Of a DNA stretch of 64,000 nt, positions 12,546 through 24,850 are shown piece by piece. The stretch's first letter is position 1. The number at the start of each line of letters is the position of its first letter. Made by a program: the position numbers and the translations under genes. The notes beneath the pieces are model-generated. The model made no database searches and was not told where the DNA came from. It saw nothing but the letters and a program-made list of their open reading frames with translations. This DNA is from Escallonia rubra (lineage: Eukaryota > Streptophyta > Magnoliopsida > Escalloniales > Escalloniaceae), in contig JAVXUO010002071.1 in assembly GCA_033065855.1 (NCBI GenBank), positions 1 through 64,000 on the forward strand, read 5' to 3'.

Positions 12546-12941
12546 GGGTGTGTTTGGATATGAGATTTTGAAATATTGGGTATTTCTAAATGCTTTCATT
12601 TTGAAATTTCTTGATTTACAAATTCTATCATTTTGAAATATCTTGTTTGGAAGAAAATAAGCAAAAGATTGTTAAAAAAGGTGGGAGGCAAGATTCTTAA
12701 AAAATAGGGAACTAGTTATTGTGAGTTTGTAAATTACTGATTGGAATGGATTTGACAAATAACTAGTTCAAACTAGTGATTTGAACTGTGAATTTGGTGA
12801 CCCCAAATCCATAGTTCAAATCACTCCGAAATTTCAAAAATTTCCTTTTGAACTATCCAAACAAGATATTTTGTCCAATTGATTTATAAATACCCTACCA
12901 AAGTCAAATTTCCAATTCAAATCCTATATCCAAACACACCC
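12546..12941. mobile_element. MITE with 16-bp terminal inverted repeats (copy 2)
   Basis: This is the duplicate of the element at 3966-4361, with the same ends and flanks and only a couple of substitutions inside. It was present before the large duplication. Confidence 0.75.
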
Positions 12942-13143
12942 TAGAATTTACCCCTATACCAAGCGACCAACCTTTCAGCTGTCCAAACCCGAGTTCAGTA
13001 TTCCAAGACAGAATGGCTGAAGTGAAACACCATAATCCTTTTAACCAAGATCTTCAGTCCCAAATACCATCCAAGGACACAACAACTAAAAGTTTGGAGA
13101 TACTAACAGAGGAAACAAAGAGGCAAAAGGGAACACATGGCAT

Positions 13144-13338
13144 GTGGAAAAAACAAGTTTGAACAATAGATTCAATTGTTCAGCGAACAGTGACGGAAGG
13201 GTTCCTTGCAAGTGTAAAAAAGAGATGGTAGCTAGAGATCCAATAAATATTGAATCCTCACCACGAAAGAAAGTAGAAAATAAAGTTGACGACCAAACGG
13301 CTACAACGGGAGGAGTCCAGTCCCGCCAATCATCATGA
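13144..13338 (+). pseudogene. LINE ORF1 C-terminal remnant (copy 2)
   Basis: An open frame without its own ATG ends in TGA at 13336-13338. That stop overlaps the ATG of LINE ORF2 (13335-13337) as ATGA, a usual ORF1/ORF2 arrangement. The peptide is basic and polar with a CKCKK stretch that may be left from a zinc knuckle. The rest of ORF1 is not recognisable upstream. In copy 1 the same region (about 4564-4757) is frameshifted by one fewer A in an A run near 4640. Confidence 0.45.
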
Positions 13339-14950
13339 CTTGGAGTTGCTGTGGGCTTGGGAACTCGCAGACAATTCGTGAATTAGGAAAGATATTAAAT
13401 AAGGAAGTCCCCCTTCTAGTTTTTCTTACAAAGACTAAGTGTAGGAGTAAGGTAGTAAAAAAATGTAGAAATATATAGGGTTTACATGGTCTGGCAGTAG
13501 ACTCGAAAGGAAAATCTGGAGGTTTAGCTTTATGATGGAGGAAGGAAATCCCAGTTTTGATTCAAAGTTACTCTTCGCATCATATCGATGCAACTGTGGA
13601 ATCAGACATAGGAGGCCAGCGTTGGCACTTTACGGGCTTCTATAGGCATCCATCGACTAGTAAAAAAATTGGAACTTGGAAACTTTTGCGGTCCCTAGGA
13701 CAGAAGTATCAGCTACCATGGCTTTGTTATGGTGATTTCGACGAGATTTTGAGCGAACAAGAAAATTATGGTACATTAGCGAAGGCTAATTGGAAGATTC
13801 GTGATTTTCGTGATACTTTGGGGCAGATTCGTGATTTTCGTGATACTTTGGACGAATGCAACTTGATGGCGCGGGGGGGGGGGGGGGGGGGTTTCACGGG
13901 TTACCAATTTTCTTGGAGTAAGAATGGGCCTCAACCCTATACCGTTAGAGAGAGGTTAGACAAGTTCTATGCTAACGCTTATTGGGTGAACCTTTATCCA
14001 AATGCGAAGGTTACAATATGGAGTCTAGAATGTTAGACCACACTCCAGTTGTTCTTGCCATCAATACCAAGCAAAGGGATCAGATAAAGCGAAAAAGTAA
14101 ATGCTTCTGCTTCGAATCTATGTGAATTTGGAGGTCAGAATGTGAAAAGGTGATAAAGGAAGCCTGGAACGCAGAAGCTTACGGTGGAGAACCTTCCTAG
14201 ATTGTCATTAACAAGATACGGGATTGTCGAGTCGGGTTAATTAAATGGAATAAAAAAATAGTCGGAAATGTGCAACAAAAGATTAAGGTGCTCGAAGACA
14301 AGATTAGTGTTATTCACTGTGGTCGCATTTTTGAAGAAGCAATTGCGCGAGCGGATGCATTGAACAGAGAGCTAGAGGAGTTATTTTAAATGGAAGATGA
14401 TTTATGGAGACAAAGGTCTCGTTCAGATTGGATGAAAGAAGGCGATAGTAATACAAAGTACTTTCATGCACATGCATCAGCTAGACAATGCAACAATAAG
14501 GTGGACAATTTACGTAATGTAAATGGGTACTATTGCACAAATGATGCAGAGAAGGAGGAAACCATTGTTAGATACTTTCAGATATTTTCTCAACATCTGA
14601 TCCACCGAAAAAGCGCTGCAAAAAGTATTGAACACAGTGAAGAGGACAATCACGCAAACAGATAATGCTCTTCTTACCCAACCTTTTTCACCAGACACTC
14701 AACTCAATTTTCAATGTACCCCCTGAAATCTCCCGGCCCGGATGGTATGCCTGCAATGTTTTTTCAAAAATATTGGCATATTGTGGGAAAAGAATTTATT
14801 TCAACTGTGCTCATTTTTTTTTGCATGAAGGCATATTTTCTCAAAAGCTAAATTATACTCATTCCCAAGTGTCATAACCGGGATGAAATATCCCAGTTCC
14901 GGCCTATTAGCCTTTGTAACGTGATCATTAAAATATTATCCAAAGTCTTA

Positions 14951-15377
14951 AGCCCTGTTTGACACAGCTTTTTTTTTTCCAGTTTTGGAAATTGGAAAAA
15001 ATGTTGCGTTTGGTAACTATTTTTTTTTCTTCAGTTTAAAAAACCAGTTTGAAGAAGAAAAAAAAAACTCAAAAAATGAGTTTTTTTAGACCACCACCAC
15101 CACCCTCCCACCGCTGACTGGCGGCCATCTCTGGCCACCACCACCGGCGGTTGCTGGCGGCCAACTTCGACCACCACCGCTGGCGGCAACCGCCGGCGAC
15201 CACCGCCGGCAACCACCAGCCACCGTTAGCAACCGCCACCGCAAACCACCACAAAAAAAACTCAAAATAAAAACTCGGTTATCAAACACCCACTTGTTTT
15301 TGTAAAAAAAAATTTAAGCTGCTCTTCAAATTTCTTTTTTTTTGGAAACTGAAAAAAAAGTTTTGTCAAACAGAGCC
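14951..15377. mobile_element. Tourist-like MITE with GC-rich core (copy 2)
   Basis: Duplicate of 6366-6797, flanked by TTA (14948-14950, 15378-15380). It is five bases shorter, with several changes clustered in the T/A-rich right arm. Confidence 0.8.
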
Positions 15378-16228
15378 TTAGCAAATTGCCTCACATTTTT
15401 CTTCCGAAATTCATTCTGAGACACAAAGTGCATTCATCCTAGGGCACCTAATTACTGATAATGTTTTAGTAGCTTATGAAGTGAATCATTTCCTAAAATG
15501 TAAATCTTAGGGAAGACATGGTCATATTGCATTAAAACTTGACATGAGCAAAGCATGTGATAGGGTGGAATGGTTTTTTTTATTAGGGGTATGAAGGAGA
15601 AAATGGGTTTTGTTCAAAGTGGATTTCTATTATGATGAGAGCTGTTACAACAATGTCTTATCTAGTCATTCTTAATGGAGAACATCTTGGTTATTTTCAT
15701 CCCCAACGGAGTCTCTGGCAATTAGACCCTCTATCCCATTATCTTTTTCTTAATTTGTGCAAAAGGTTTCTCAGCTATGATCAGAGAAGTGGAGTTCAAA
15801 CGACTAATTCAAGGGGTGGCAATTGGAAGGAACAGTCTAAGGGGACAACATCTTCTTTTTTGCAGATGACAGTATTCTTTACTCTAATGCCACAAAGGAA
15901 GAGGTGTATGCTGTTCAGGAGTTACTAAAAGGCTATGAGGCAGCTTCCGGGCAAAAAATTAACCTTCAAAAGTAAGCAATGACCTTTAGCAAAAATACGT
16001 CGAAAACGGTAAAGCTTGAACTGAGTAACTTGATGGGTGTCTCAATTGTGTCTGTACATGACAAATATCTGGGGTTACCTTCGGTTGCTAAAAAATCAAA
16101 GAAAGAGATTTTTAGTAACTTACATGAGAAGATATGGAACCGTCTACACGGCTGGTCATTCAAGTTCCTCTTCAAGGCTGGGAAAGAAATTTTGTTAAAA
16201 TATATTGTGCAGGCTATACCAACATATG

Positions 16229-17322
16229 GGGTTAATTTTACGCTACACCCTGTACTTAGGGGTCAGTTGCACCCAGCACCCCAGGGTTTTAAAATTGGCA
16301 CCCAACACCAAACAATTCAAAAATCTTGACTTCCATCACCAAATGACGGTCAAAATATATGTTGACCAAACGACTGTTAATTTTTTAGGGGCAAAAAGGT
16401 CTTATCAAGCAACTCAATGACTGAAATGGGAAAATTCCATGGTTGCTACTGTGGACCTTCTTGCATAAAGTACGCTAGAACGATGGAGAACCCAGGAAGA
16501 AGGCCCAGAACCCGACAGCAGCCAAGGCTCCGGCCCCGGCCTCCGACGCCTGTAACGGCATTTTCCTCTCATACGCCCACACGTCAGGATCCAAGATCCC
16601 CCCGGACCTGAGGTCCGACCCCAAGGCCCAGCCATACTGGTTCGAGTTAGCAATACCGTCACTGTGCTCAACAACGGCCTCGAGGAGCTAAAATCCTGGC
16701 GGGTCTTCGTCGGGTTCCAGCACGACGAGTACTTGGTATCCGCTTCCAATGCCGTTCTCGCAGACGGGTCAAATGTTTCGGGTCTAGTAGGGAATGGGAC
16801 GGTTTTTTCTGGGTACCCCAGTGGCGATCTGAAGACTGGTATCGAGACCGCCGGCGATTTGACCCAGATGTCAGCGAGAGTTGATCTGTTGGGTACCTAG
16901 TTCGGAGTCGACGAGGTTTGATCTGACGGTCAAATATCCCCTTGGCCATACCAAGCTGCATTTCGGCGATTTGACCCAAATGTCGGCGATGGAATTTGTG
17001 GGGGAGTGAGGTGTTTTGGGAAACAAGAGGTGGGTGGGGCCTGTAGGAGAGGAAGAAGAGGGAGAGTGAAAGGGTGTAGACGAGGGAGAGGGAGATAAAG
17101 AGTGAAGGAACGGAGTAGAGTGAGGTGGTGATTGCGGCCATTGCTCTGACTGCTCAAGAGTTGCTTTGACCGCTCAATAATCCCATTTTGCCCCTAAAAA
17201 ACTAACAGCCGTCTAGTCAACAGGCAGTTTGACCGTCATTTGGTGTTGGGTACCAATTTTAAAACCCTGGGGTGCTGGGTGCAACTGACCCCTAAGTACA
17301 GGGTGTAGCGTAAAATTAACCC
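16229..17322. mobile_element. Pack-MULE carrying a COBRA-like fragment (copy 2)
   Basis: Duplicate of 7649-8742 with the same ends and the same CCAACATATG flanks (16219-16228, 17323-17332). Only a few substitutions separate the copies. It moved here by the large duplication, not by transposition, because the flanking LINE sequence is identical. Confidence 0.92.
16515..16913 (+). pseudogene. Captured COBRA-like (COBL) gene fragment, copy 2
   Basis: Same fragment and same frame break as 7935-8333. This copy reads VGNGTVF and TAGDLTQM where copy 1 reads VGNET and TADDL. The copy 2 residues are the ones usual for the family, so copy 1 has drifted at these two sites. Confidence 0.85.
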
Positions 17323-19011
17323 CCAACATATGCTATGGGATACTTCAAACTTCCAGTGCAATTATGCGAGGAATTAGAAGCTATGATGACTAACTTTTGG
17401 TGGGGTTTTGAGGATGGAAAGAAAAAGTTTTATTGGATGAGTTGGAACAGATTGTGCAGAAGAAAGGATCAAGGTGGTGTGGGGTTTATTTTACAAGCAT
17501 TCAATCTAGCACTTCTCTCAAAGCAAGTATGGCGTCTTGTAACCAACAAAAGCTCACTTCTCTTTCGGGTACTCAGCTCCAAATATTTTCAAGATGGTGA
17601 TATATTCAAAGCACAGTTTGGAAATCAACCATCTTATACCTGGAGGAGTATCCTAGAGTCAAGAAGCGTTATTTTGGTAGGGTTGCAGTGGAAAGTTGGA
17701 GATGAGAGGAAAATCAAAATTGGAAAGAGAGTTGGTTAGCGCAGTCGTATAACTTCAAAGTTTAATCGCCGAAAAAGATCCTTCAACCTGAGGCCTACGT
17801 CTTAGAGCTTATTGATCCCCGAAATAAGTAGTGGAAAGCAAATCTCATTCACCACATTTTCTGGCCACATGAAGCTAAAATGATTCTGAGAATTCCCCTT
17901 GCAAGATCATTAAGGGAAGATAGACTAGTTTGGCACCGATGAAAAGTGCATATCGACTTGTTACGGAAAAAGGGTTGATTAAAAGTTAGAAACATTTGGG
18001 GTGAAGGCACAATAAAAAAAATGGATATTGCAAATGGACATTTATTTGGTCTCTAAATGTGCCAAGCAAAATAAAGGTAGTTGGAGGGCATGTTCCGATA
18101 TTCTACTGACATGTAACAGACTTGAAAGTAAAAGGATGAAAGTAAATAGCGTGTGTGCGTTGTGTGGAATAGAGGGAGAATCCCTGTATCATGTTCTTTG
18201 ACAATGTACCTTTGCTCGGCAAGTGTGGGCATTATGCTCATATAATCTATATAATGAAGTTCCCTGTCATGATAATGTTTACCGGTGATGGAAGGGTGCT
18301 AAGGAAAGGGTTGACATAGGAAAGTTCGAAGTATTAGTGACACTTTGTTGGGTTCTTTGGAATAACATGAATGAGACCTTATTTACAGGTGCACCGCGAG
18401 ATGCGCTTGAGCTGTATTCATCCATCATATTCATCAACCAGTTGAAACATTTTTCAATTTATACAGCCTAGTCCCACAGCTCCAAAGACTTGGCAGGTTC
18501 CTCCTAAGAAATGCTACAAGATTAATTTTGACGCAGCGGTGTTTGAAAGTGGAAATGCAATTGGTATTGGGGAAATGATTCAGGCGACAAAAGTGATTTT
18601 TATGCAGGTTTGTCAAAAAAGATATCCGGAATACTTGAACCCAAATGTGCAAAAGCAGCAACGGGTCCGAATGTTGGCTTTGAATGTGGTTTTTGGGATG
18701 CAATTATTGAAGGTGATGCCTCAAATGTTATCTCAGCGCTGAGGAAGGTTAGAGAGGATTTATTAGCGATGGGCAATTTAATTGACGAAGCCAAAATATT
18801 GTGCCAGAATTTTCAAAGATGTGAGTTTCGTTTAGTACGGCAAACAGGAAATAAAGTAGCTCACATATTAGCACCAATATATATATACTAGGGACCTAGA
18901 TGATTTTTACACATGGATGGATGAGGCGCCAGATTTTGTAACGCCTGCCATCCAAGAAGATGTATCTTGCAACTAGTGGAATAAAAGTGTTTTAACTGTC
19001 AACAAAAATAA

Positions 19012-19128
19012 AATGTATGTGACCAGCGTATATGTGCCAAAAAAATTTATCCCTTAAACTATATTTCCCTTAAACTTGACCATGTGTAGCACTTTATACG
19101 GAATTTGAAGCGTAGTTGCATACAGTCC
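19012..19128. other. Short spacer, nothing recognised
   Basis: Sequence between the LINE 3' end and the first LTR of the next element. I see no gene or repeat. Confidence 0.5.
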
Positions 19129-19635
19129 TGTAACGTCCTAAATTTTTTGGAGCGTTAACTTCAAAAGAATAAAGGCCGAAAATCTCAAAATATCAATAAA
19201 TCTCTCGAACTGGTTATTCAGAGCATCTAATAATAAGTCTCCAAGTTACATAATTAATTGCCAAATAGGCCTAAAATAGTAGCGTAGTACCCCAAATTAC
19301 TCCTACACGGAGTTGCAAGTTAAACATCCAAATCCAAATAACTTTTTCTTATTACAATACCTAAAATAGTCAAAGTTAATTATGAAATTATACTGCTAGC
19401 TCTGAGTCACACAGCTAGGCCCGTAATCCAATCCCCTCTACTGATGACCTGAAAGTAAAACATAAGGGAGTGGATCAAATGCACAGTAAGGTCGCTCAAC
19501 GGACCAACCAAAACGGATACAAAAATGTTTGAGAAAACAAAATTACGAAAGTACATAATTCTAACAGAACAAATACAAGACAAAATTTCACATTTTCAAA
19601 ATATATTTTCGTACAGAGATAGACACTAGGAGTCA
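19129..19635 (-). repeat. 3' LTR of the LARD-like element
   Basis: Left member of the LTR pair, starting TGTAACGTCC on the plus strand. The match to the right member fades after about 19635, so the true end may lie further in. Confidence 0.65.
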
Positions 19636-22600
19636 TTCAAAAATAAGGTCACACATGTCATCACTAACACGTGAGACAAGATTCAGAAAATAAGATCACC
19701 TAAATTGGAGTTTGTATTAACTTGATACGACTAAAGAAGCAAACAATGATAAAAGTTGGCAAGGTATAGTAGCCACTAGAGATGGCATTTGACTAAAGCC
19801 ACTAGGATCATTTACACGCCAAAATGGGGTTGAATTCAAAGGGATGAATGTTTACTTGAAGCAAGGAATGGCAAAAGAAATTCAAAAAGAGAAAGAGAAG
19901 GACAAAGTCCTGATTTTCAAAGTGACACCATGTGGCAACCCATTAAGCAGGCTCACAGGTCTGAAGAGTGTTTAGAACATTGAAAGTTATTTTACACCCA
20001 TTAAGCAGGCCATCAGGTGTTTATAACCCAACTAAGGATCATAAACTTTGGTTGGCAAAAGAAGATGAAGCATGTTTAGAACATTGAAAGTTATTTTACA
20101 CACAGCCGTACAACTGAATGCAAGGCCAGAGAAATAATTTCTTATGGGCACGTAGAACGAGACAACAATAGCATGAAGACTTTAGAGGCAAAAAGAAAAA
20201 AAGATGAGACAGTAATAAACTGAAAGGAAGGTAAGCAGCGGCAAGGTGGACGGGCTAACGGTGTACAGTGAAATCACGAAAATCGAGGCATCTAGATTGA
20301 AGAATTATATCATTAATGAATGATCGATCCAACGCTGATTCAGATTTTGAAAAGGTAAACTCTTACCTCAATTGTACAAAAATCCCCAATACAGTTTACA
20401 TGACAAAGTTTCTCAATAGATTTCAAACAACACTAAATCCAATCTCAGGGCTTTAGGAATGTTGCTTCTAGATAAACCCTAATTTAAGAATCAGAACATA
20501 TCTCTTATCTAAGTTTCAAACCAAAAGTCTGTTGCGAAGGAGACTATCAATTCTTCTTCTTTATGCTCTTCTCATAAGCGCAAAAATAAAAGTAATGTTG
20601 ACCTGTTTGACACGCACAATTTATTTTCCGTCGATACGTCCTATAATTTGTACAAGCCACCTAAACCTAAATAAAATTTGTTGAATATATTTTAAAAAAT
20701 ACTGATCACGTCCCTAACTTCTCTAAATTTGTAAAATGGGTTTAAGTTGAGTCTAATCACATAACGTCGCTAGGACTACATCATAAATTGTTTCAACATT
20801 AAACAATAAAATTAGTCTATCAATCAAAGTACTAAAAAGTCAAATATATATCCCTCGGGTCAAATGAGTAAAAATTAAGGTAAATAAAATTTCGAGAATA
20901 AAATCTTAATTTCACTAAAATTCAAAATTTTTGGGTATTACATTATCATCCGTTATAAGAATTCCATCCTCGGAATTACTAAATATCAAATTTCATAATA
21001 TTGATCCTCGAACAAACAAATACTAGGTCCCAGTTTCGCTTCAGCCTCAATACCCCCAAATCTTTTTTGAACAAGAAAAACACTTTGCGTTGAGCCTCAG
21101 TATACATATTAATCAACATTACACAATTAATCAACTCACAAACACTTAGCGCGTTGTTATGGACCATCCAATACCTAACCTTTTCACCAAAGAGTCTAAA
21201 TCATAAAATTCTAATAGAATTGAATGCAAGAGCACTTCTTAAACCCGCCATCCCAATCACAAAAGGTGGTTATAATAACTGGCTAGAATCTCAAATTAAG
21301 ATAACGATAATGTCCAAATATAAGTCTAATGCCCCTACGAAATAAATAAAATGTAACTGTAGGTTGTAAAGTTCACATAGACAAAGGCATAACCGTCTTC
21401 CAAACTTAAAACTCACGAAATAACTTACAGAGTAATTCAGACTGACGTATCTTATGACTTGTTTTACAAGTCCTAGTAGTGTTAGATGCCCAACTAAGTT
21501 TTGATTGCTTACGCTGCGGCACATCCACAATAGCTTACACTCCAATGGTACCAACTCGATCACAAGTGAGTTGATAACTAGGTACCAAGAAATCCTCCTG
21601 TAGTCAAATAACATAAAGGTTCTAATCACATTATACTGAATTTTACAAAGTTCACGCTCTTGCAACCACAACTTCTTGTATTAGAACTATGTTCCATCTT
21701 CTTTTTTTTGGGTAGGTTAAATCCTTGTCACTTAAAGCTCTACTATACACTACTGATGCATCAAATCCAAAACTTTACATTTCCTTAATCAACCAAACTC
21801 AAATCGATACCAAAGACTAAAATACCAAACTGGATCCTAACATCAATTGTTGGGTTTATTAGGTTACAAGGAACGTTTCCTCTCAATAATTTACGATAAC
21901 TATTATATCATTATGAGGGGGCAAGAAACCACAACTTGTCTTAGCCCCACTATGGATCCGACCACTTATATTAGCCCTTAGAACTAGACTCGTCTGATAG
22001 CTTTACGTTACCATGCCAGAAAAGATCACCACACTATAAAATCATATTAATTCAATAAGTAGAATGATCATAAAATACTAACGAGCAAAGAGTAATTCGA
22101 ATGGAAGATTAAACTTATTGCTACATATGTGACTATTTTCTACCTCAAAGCTAAGCCATTTCCGTTCTCTGTTTCAACAACAAAGAAAACTCCTACTCCT
22201 AAATAAGCTACTCCATATTTTATAAACAAGTTCAGCAAATCACTGTGCTAAGTTTGCTTCATCTCCAATTATTCTTTTACCATATGTAGCGAGCAACAAT
22301 AGAACAACGTAAAGGCAGTCACTGATTGAAAAAATTTCTTTCCACAGTCTAAGCTCCCACAACTAAAAAGTCATCTAATTGACAAAATTAAAATTTCTTA
22401 GCTCCTTGAACTTTAAAACACGTATCTACTAGAAAAACAAAACTTCTCACCACAACTAAAAAGTCATCTATCTCACTAAAAAGAAAAGATAACTGGACTT
22501 GAAAATACCAGTTACCTTAACACTTTTACATCACAAAGTCGACAAAACTTTATAGTGGTCTGTTACACATTAGTCACATCACAACATTGCGGTGCAAGAT

Positions 22601-24317
22601 AGATTATACAAGCTACAAGCATGTTCCAATTCAAGGTCATTAGAAAAGATGAACTCTAGATCCCACCTATGCCCAATATCATAGTAGAAATAAAACCAAA
22701 AATAATAAAATTTGAGTAACACCGCAAGCTATAAACCAGTCACTAACAAGTTCAGAATAGATTAACTCCTTTTATGGAAGATCCTTTCAAACCTAGCATC
22801 TGTAGCCATAAATCAAGATCTAAAAATTAGAGATACTTGGTCGGGTTATCATAAGAGCAAGATTCACAACCTCAACCACTGACCCGGTACGCAGGCACCA
22901 ACTACACTTAAGAGAGTTATAAAGTTACCATCCCGGAGATAGTTATAGCTTTTTGAAGCTCGAAGTAAGCAGTCGCACATTATATGGTCTATAGTATAAC
23001 TACTCCTATCTACAAACCAAGACTTCAGAAATAAAGTAATCGACCGTATACCCTTGGATTGCAGAACCAGAATTTCCTTAGCATGCTTTAGTAGAAACAA
23101 AAAGTGTAACATCAGAGAATTGAACAAACTTCCTTATAACGTAGTTCAACTTCTCTAGATCAAATGTCAACATCCAAAGAAAGCCAACTGAAGGATAGCA
23201 TGTGTCCACCAACGTAAGGCATGCCAGCCTCGCACTACCAAAAGTCCAACGCTCCTGGCTTAAACCGTTAAAAGTCGTTACGACTTTGTGGCTTCTGATT
23301 CCCAAAAACAAGAACAACCATAGTGCTACGAGTTAATTAAAAGCTTCTGGATGTCGGGTAGTACTTAGTTGGATATACACCCTATGAAACCATAAGCCAA
23401 GACAAAACAAAGGATCGCTAATCAAACTACATAATTCAAGTTACCTTAAAAGCGAGATTCTCCAAGTTGCTACATATCATTAAATCTGGAAAATAAGATT
23501 GCCTATTGAACTTAGGTTCCACTCCTACTATGTATAAAATACATCAATTGTAACAAAGAAAACCACTTTAGCTTTTGCCGTTGAATCTCAAGAACATGGT
23601 CATCACCTACTCCATGGACAAAAGCTCCAACAATATACCTTGATATAAACTTGAGCCAATAGAACCTTACTTTCCACCAAGGAAATGTAACATAAGATAA
23701 GCCATTCTATAATTCAATTTACTCTTTTGTTCTTTCACCTCCACTTCCCCCCCCCCCCTCCTAAAATTGTCTAAGGAACATTCATATAACAATTAGTCCA
23801 ATTGGGATTTACATCTACTAGGATTTGACTATGTGTAAAATTTTGACTTGGATAATCAAACAATCATAAAAGCCAAAAGAGTTTCAAAAGTAGTCTTACT
23901 AGTTCCGTAATATACTATGTAGACATTCACCTTGCTACATAACCCAAGACCGTAAGACCAGAAAATACACATCTATATTTCTTGCGTGCCAATAGACAGT
24001 TAATCCCGAACAGTCAAAGTCTGCCTGTTTATACATCTCAAATAAGTCGTACAAAATCTCATGCGCGATTAGTAACTTCTGATAGCGTAGATACCACTCC
24101 CAAAACAAAAAAAAACAAAAAAAAAATAGCTTTTAAATTATCCATTAATGTGTCAACACGCATAAATGAGCCTCCCTTAAGAACTACCTCTTATAAAAAA
24201 CACCTGAGAGAACTGACAAAGAAGATATTATAGGTTGAGTAATAATAGTTTAGATCTACCATCCTTCCACATATCATTTTGTAGCCTAAGACCGAGTCTA
24301 CAGAACCATGATCCTAA

Positions 24318-24329
24318 GCTCTGATACCA
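24318..24329 (-). other. Primer binding site, initiator Met tRNA type
   Basis: On the minus strand this reads TGGTATCAGAGC, two bases after the LTR end. It fixes the element's orientation. Confidence 0.75.
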
Positions 24330-24331
24330 AT

Positions 24332-24850
24332 TGTAACGCCCTGAATCTTCGGAGCATTAACTTCAAAAGAATAATGGCCAAAAATCGAAAAAATATCAAT
24401 AAGTCTCCCGAATTGGTTATTCAGAGCATCTAATAATAAGTCTCCAAGTTACATAATTAATTGCTAAATAGGCCTAAAATAGTAATGTAGTCCCCAAATT
24501 ACTCCTACACAGAGTTGCAAGTTAAACGTCCAAATCCAAATAACTTTTCCTTATTATAATACCTAAAATAGTCAAAGACCATTTTTGAAATTAAACTGCT
24601 AGCACTCAGTTACACAGCTAGACCCGTAATTCAATTTTCTCTACTGATCACCTAAAAGTAAAATATGCTGATCACCTGAAAGTAAAATAATAAGAGAGTG
24701 AGTCAAATGCCCAGTAAGGTCACTCAACGGACCAACCAAAAGGAATACAAAAATGTCTGAGAAAACGAAATTAGGGAGGTACATAATTCTAACAGAACAA
24801 ATACGAGACAAAATTTCACATTTTCAAAATACATTTTCGTACAGAGACAG
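24332..24850 (-). repeat. 5' LTR of the LARD-like element
   Basis: Right member of the pair, starting TGTAACGCCC on the plus strand and abutting the primer site at 24318-24329. It contains one extra short duplicated stretch around 24655-24690 relative to the left LTR. Confidence 0.65.

Larger units (their letters stand above)
9785..18352 (+). repeat. Large tandem duplication, copy 2 (8.57 kb)
   Basis: This is the second direct copy of 1204-9772. The boundary at 18352 is where the two copies diverge; beyond it LINE ORF2 continues naturally into its RNase H region. The right end of copy 2 is therefore the ancestral sequence and copy 1 carries the new junction. Length changes include a G tract of 19 here against 15 in copy 1, and small changes in A/T runs of the MITE. 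Confidence 0.95.
13335..18976 (+). pseudogene. LINE ORF2 (endonuclease-reverse transcriptase-RNase H), copy 2
   Basis: The same ORF2 as at 4754, but with its natural end. After the zinc knuckle (about 18145-18230) it enters an RNase H domain (about 18480-18880) with recognisable pieces EGDAS and the RQTGNKVAH box. It then reads a normal LINE C-terminus to TAG at 18974-18976. The next bases hold AATAAA-like A-rich sequence to about 19011, the probable 3' end. In this copy the endonuclease frame stays open for 159 codons (13557-14036) through the 19-G tract. Frameshifts, stops and two nested DNA elements make it non-functional. The 5' end of the LINE is not defined. Confidence 0.9.
19129..24850 (-). 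mobile_element. Non-autonomous LTR retrotransposon (LARD-like)
   Basis: Two direct repeats of at least 510 bp start with TGTAACG at 19129 and 24332, matching until about 19635 and 24850. Next to the right copy, on the minus strand, TGGTATCAGAGC (24329-24318) lies two bases from the LTR end. It is the usual primer site for initiator Met tRNA. The element therefore runs on the minus strand, with its 5' LTR at the right. The 4.7-kb interior has no gag, protease, reverse transcriptase or integrase that I can recognise on either strand; its longest frame (21291-21671) is unmatched. The LTRs differ at many sites, so the insertion is old. Outer ends and target duplication are unresolved. Confidence 0.7.

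Noticed and set aside
21291..21671. 126-codon minus-strand frame in the LARD-like interior
   Set aside because: No recognisable motif, composition like surrounding AT-rich DNA, and no continuation into other frames.
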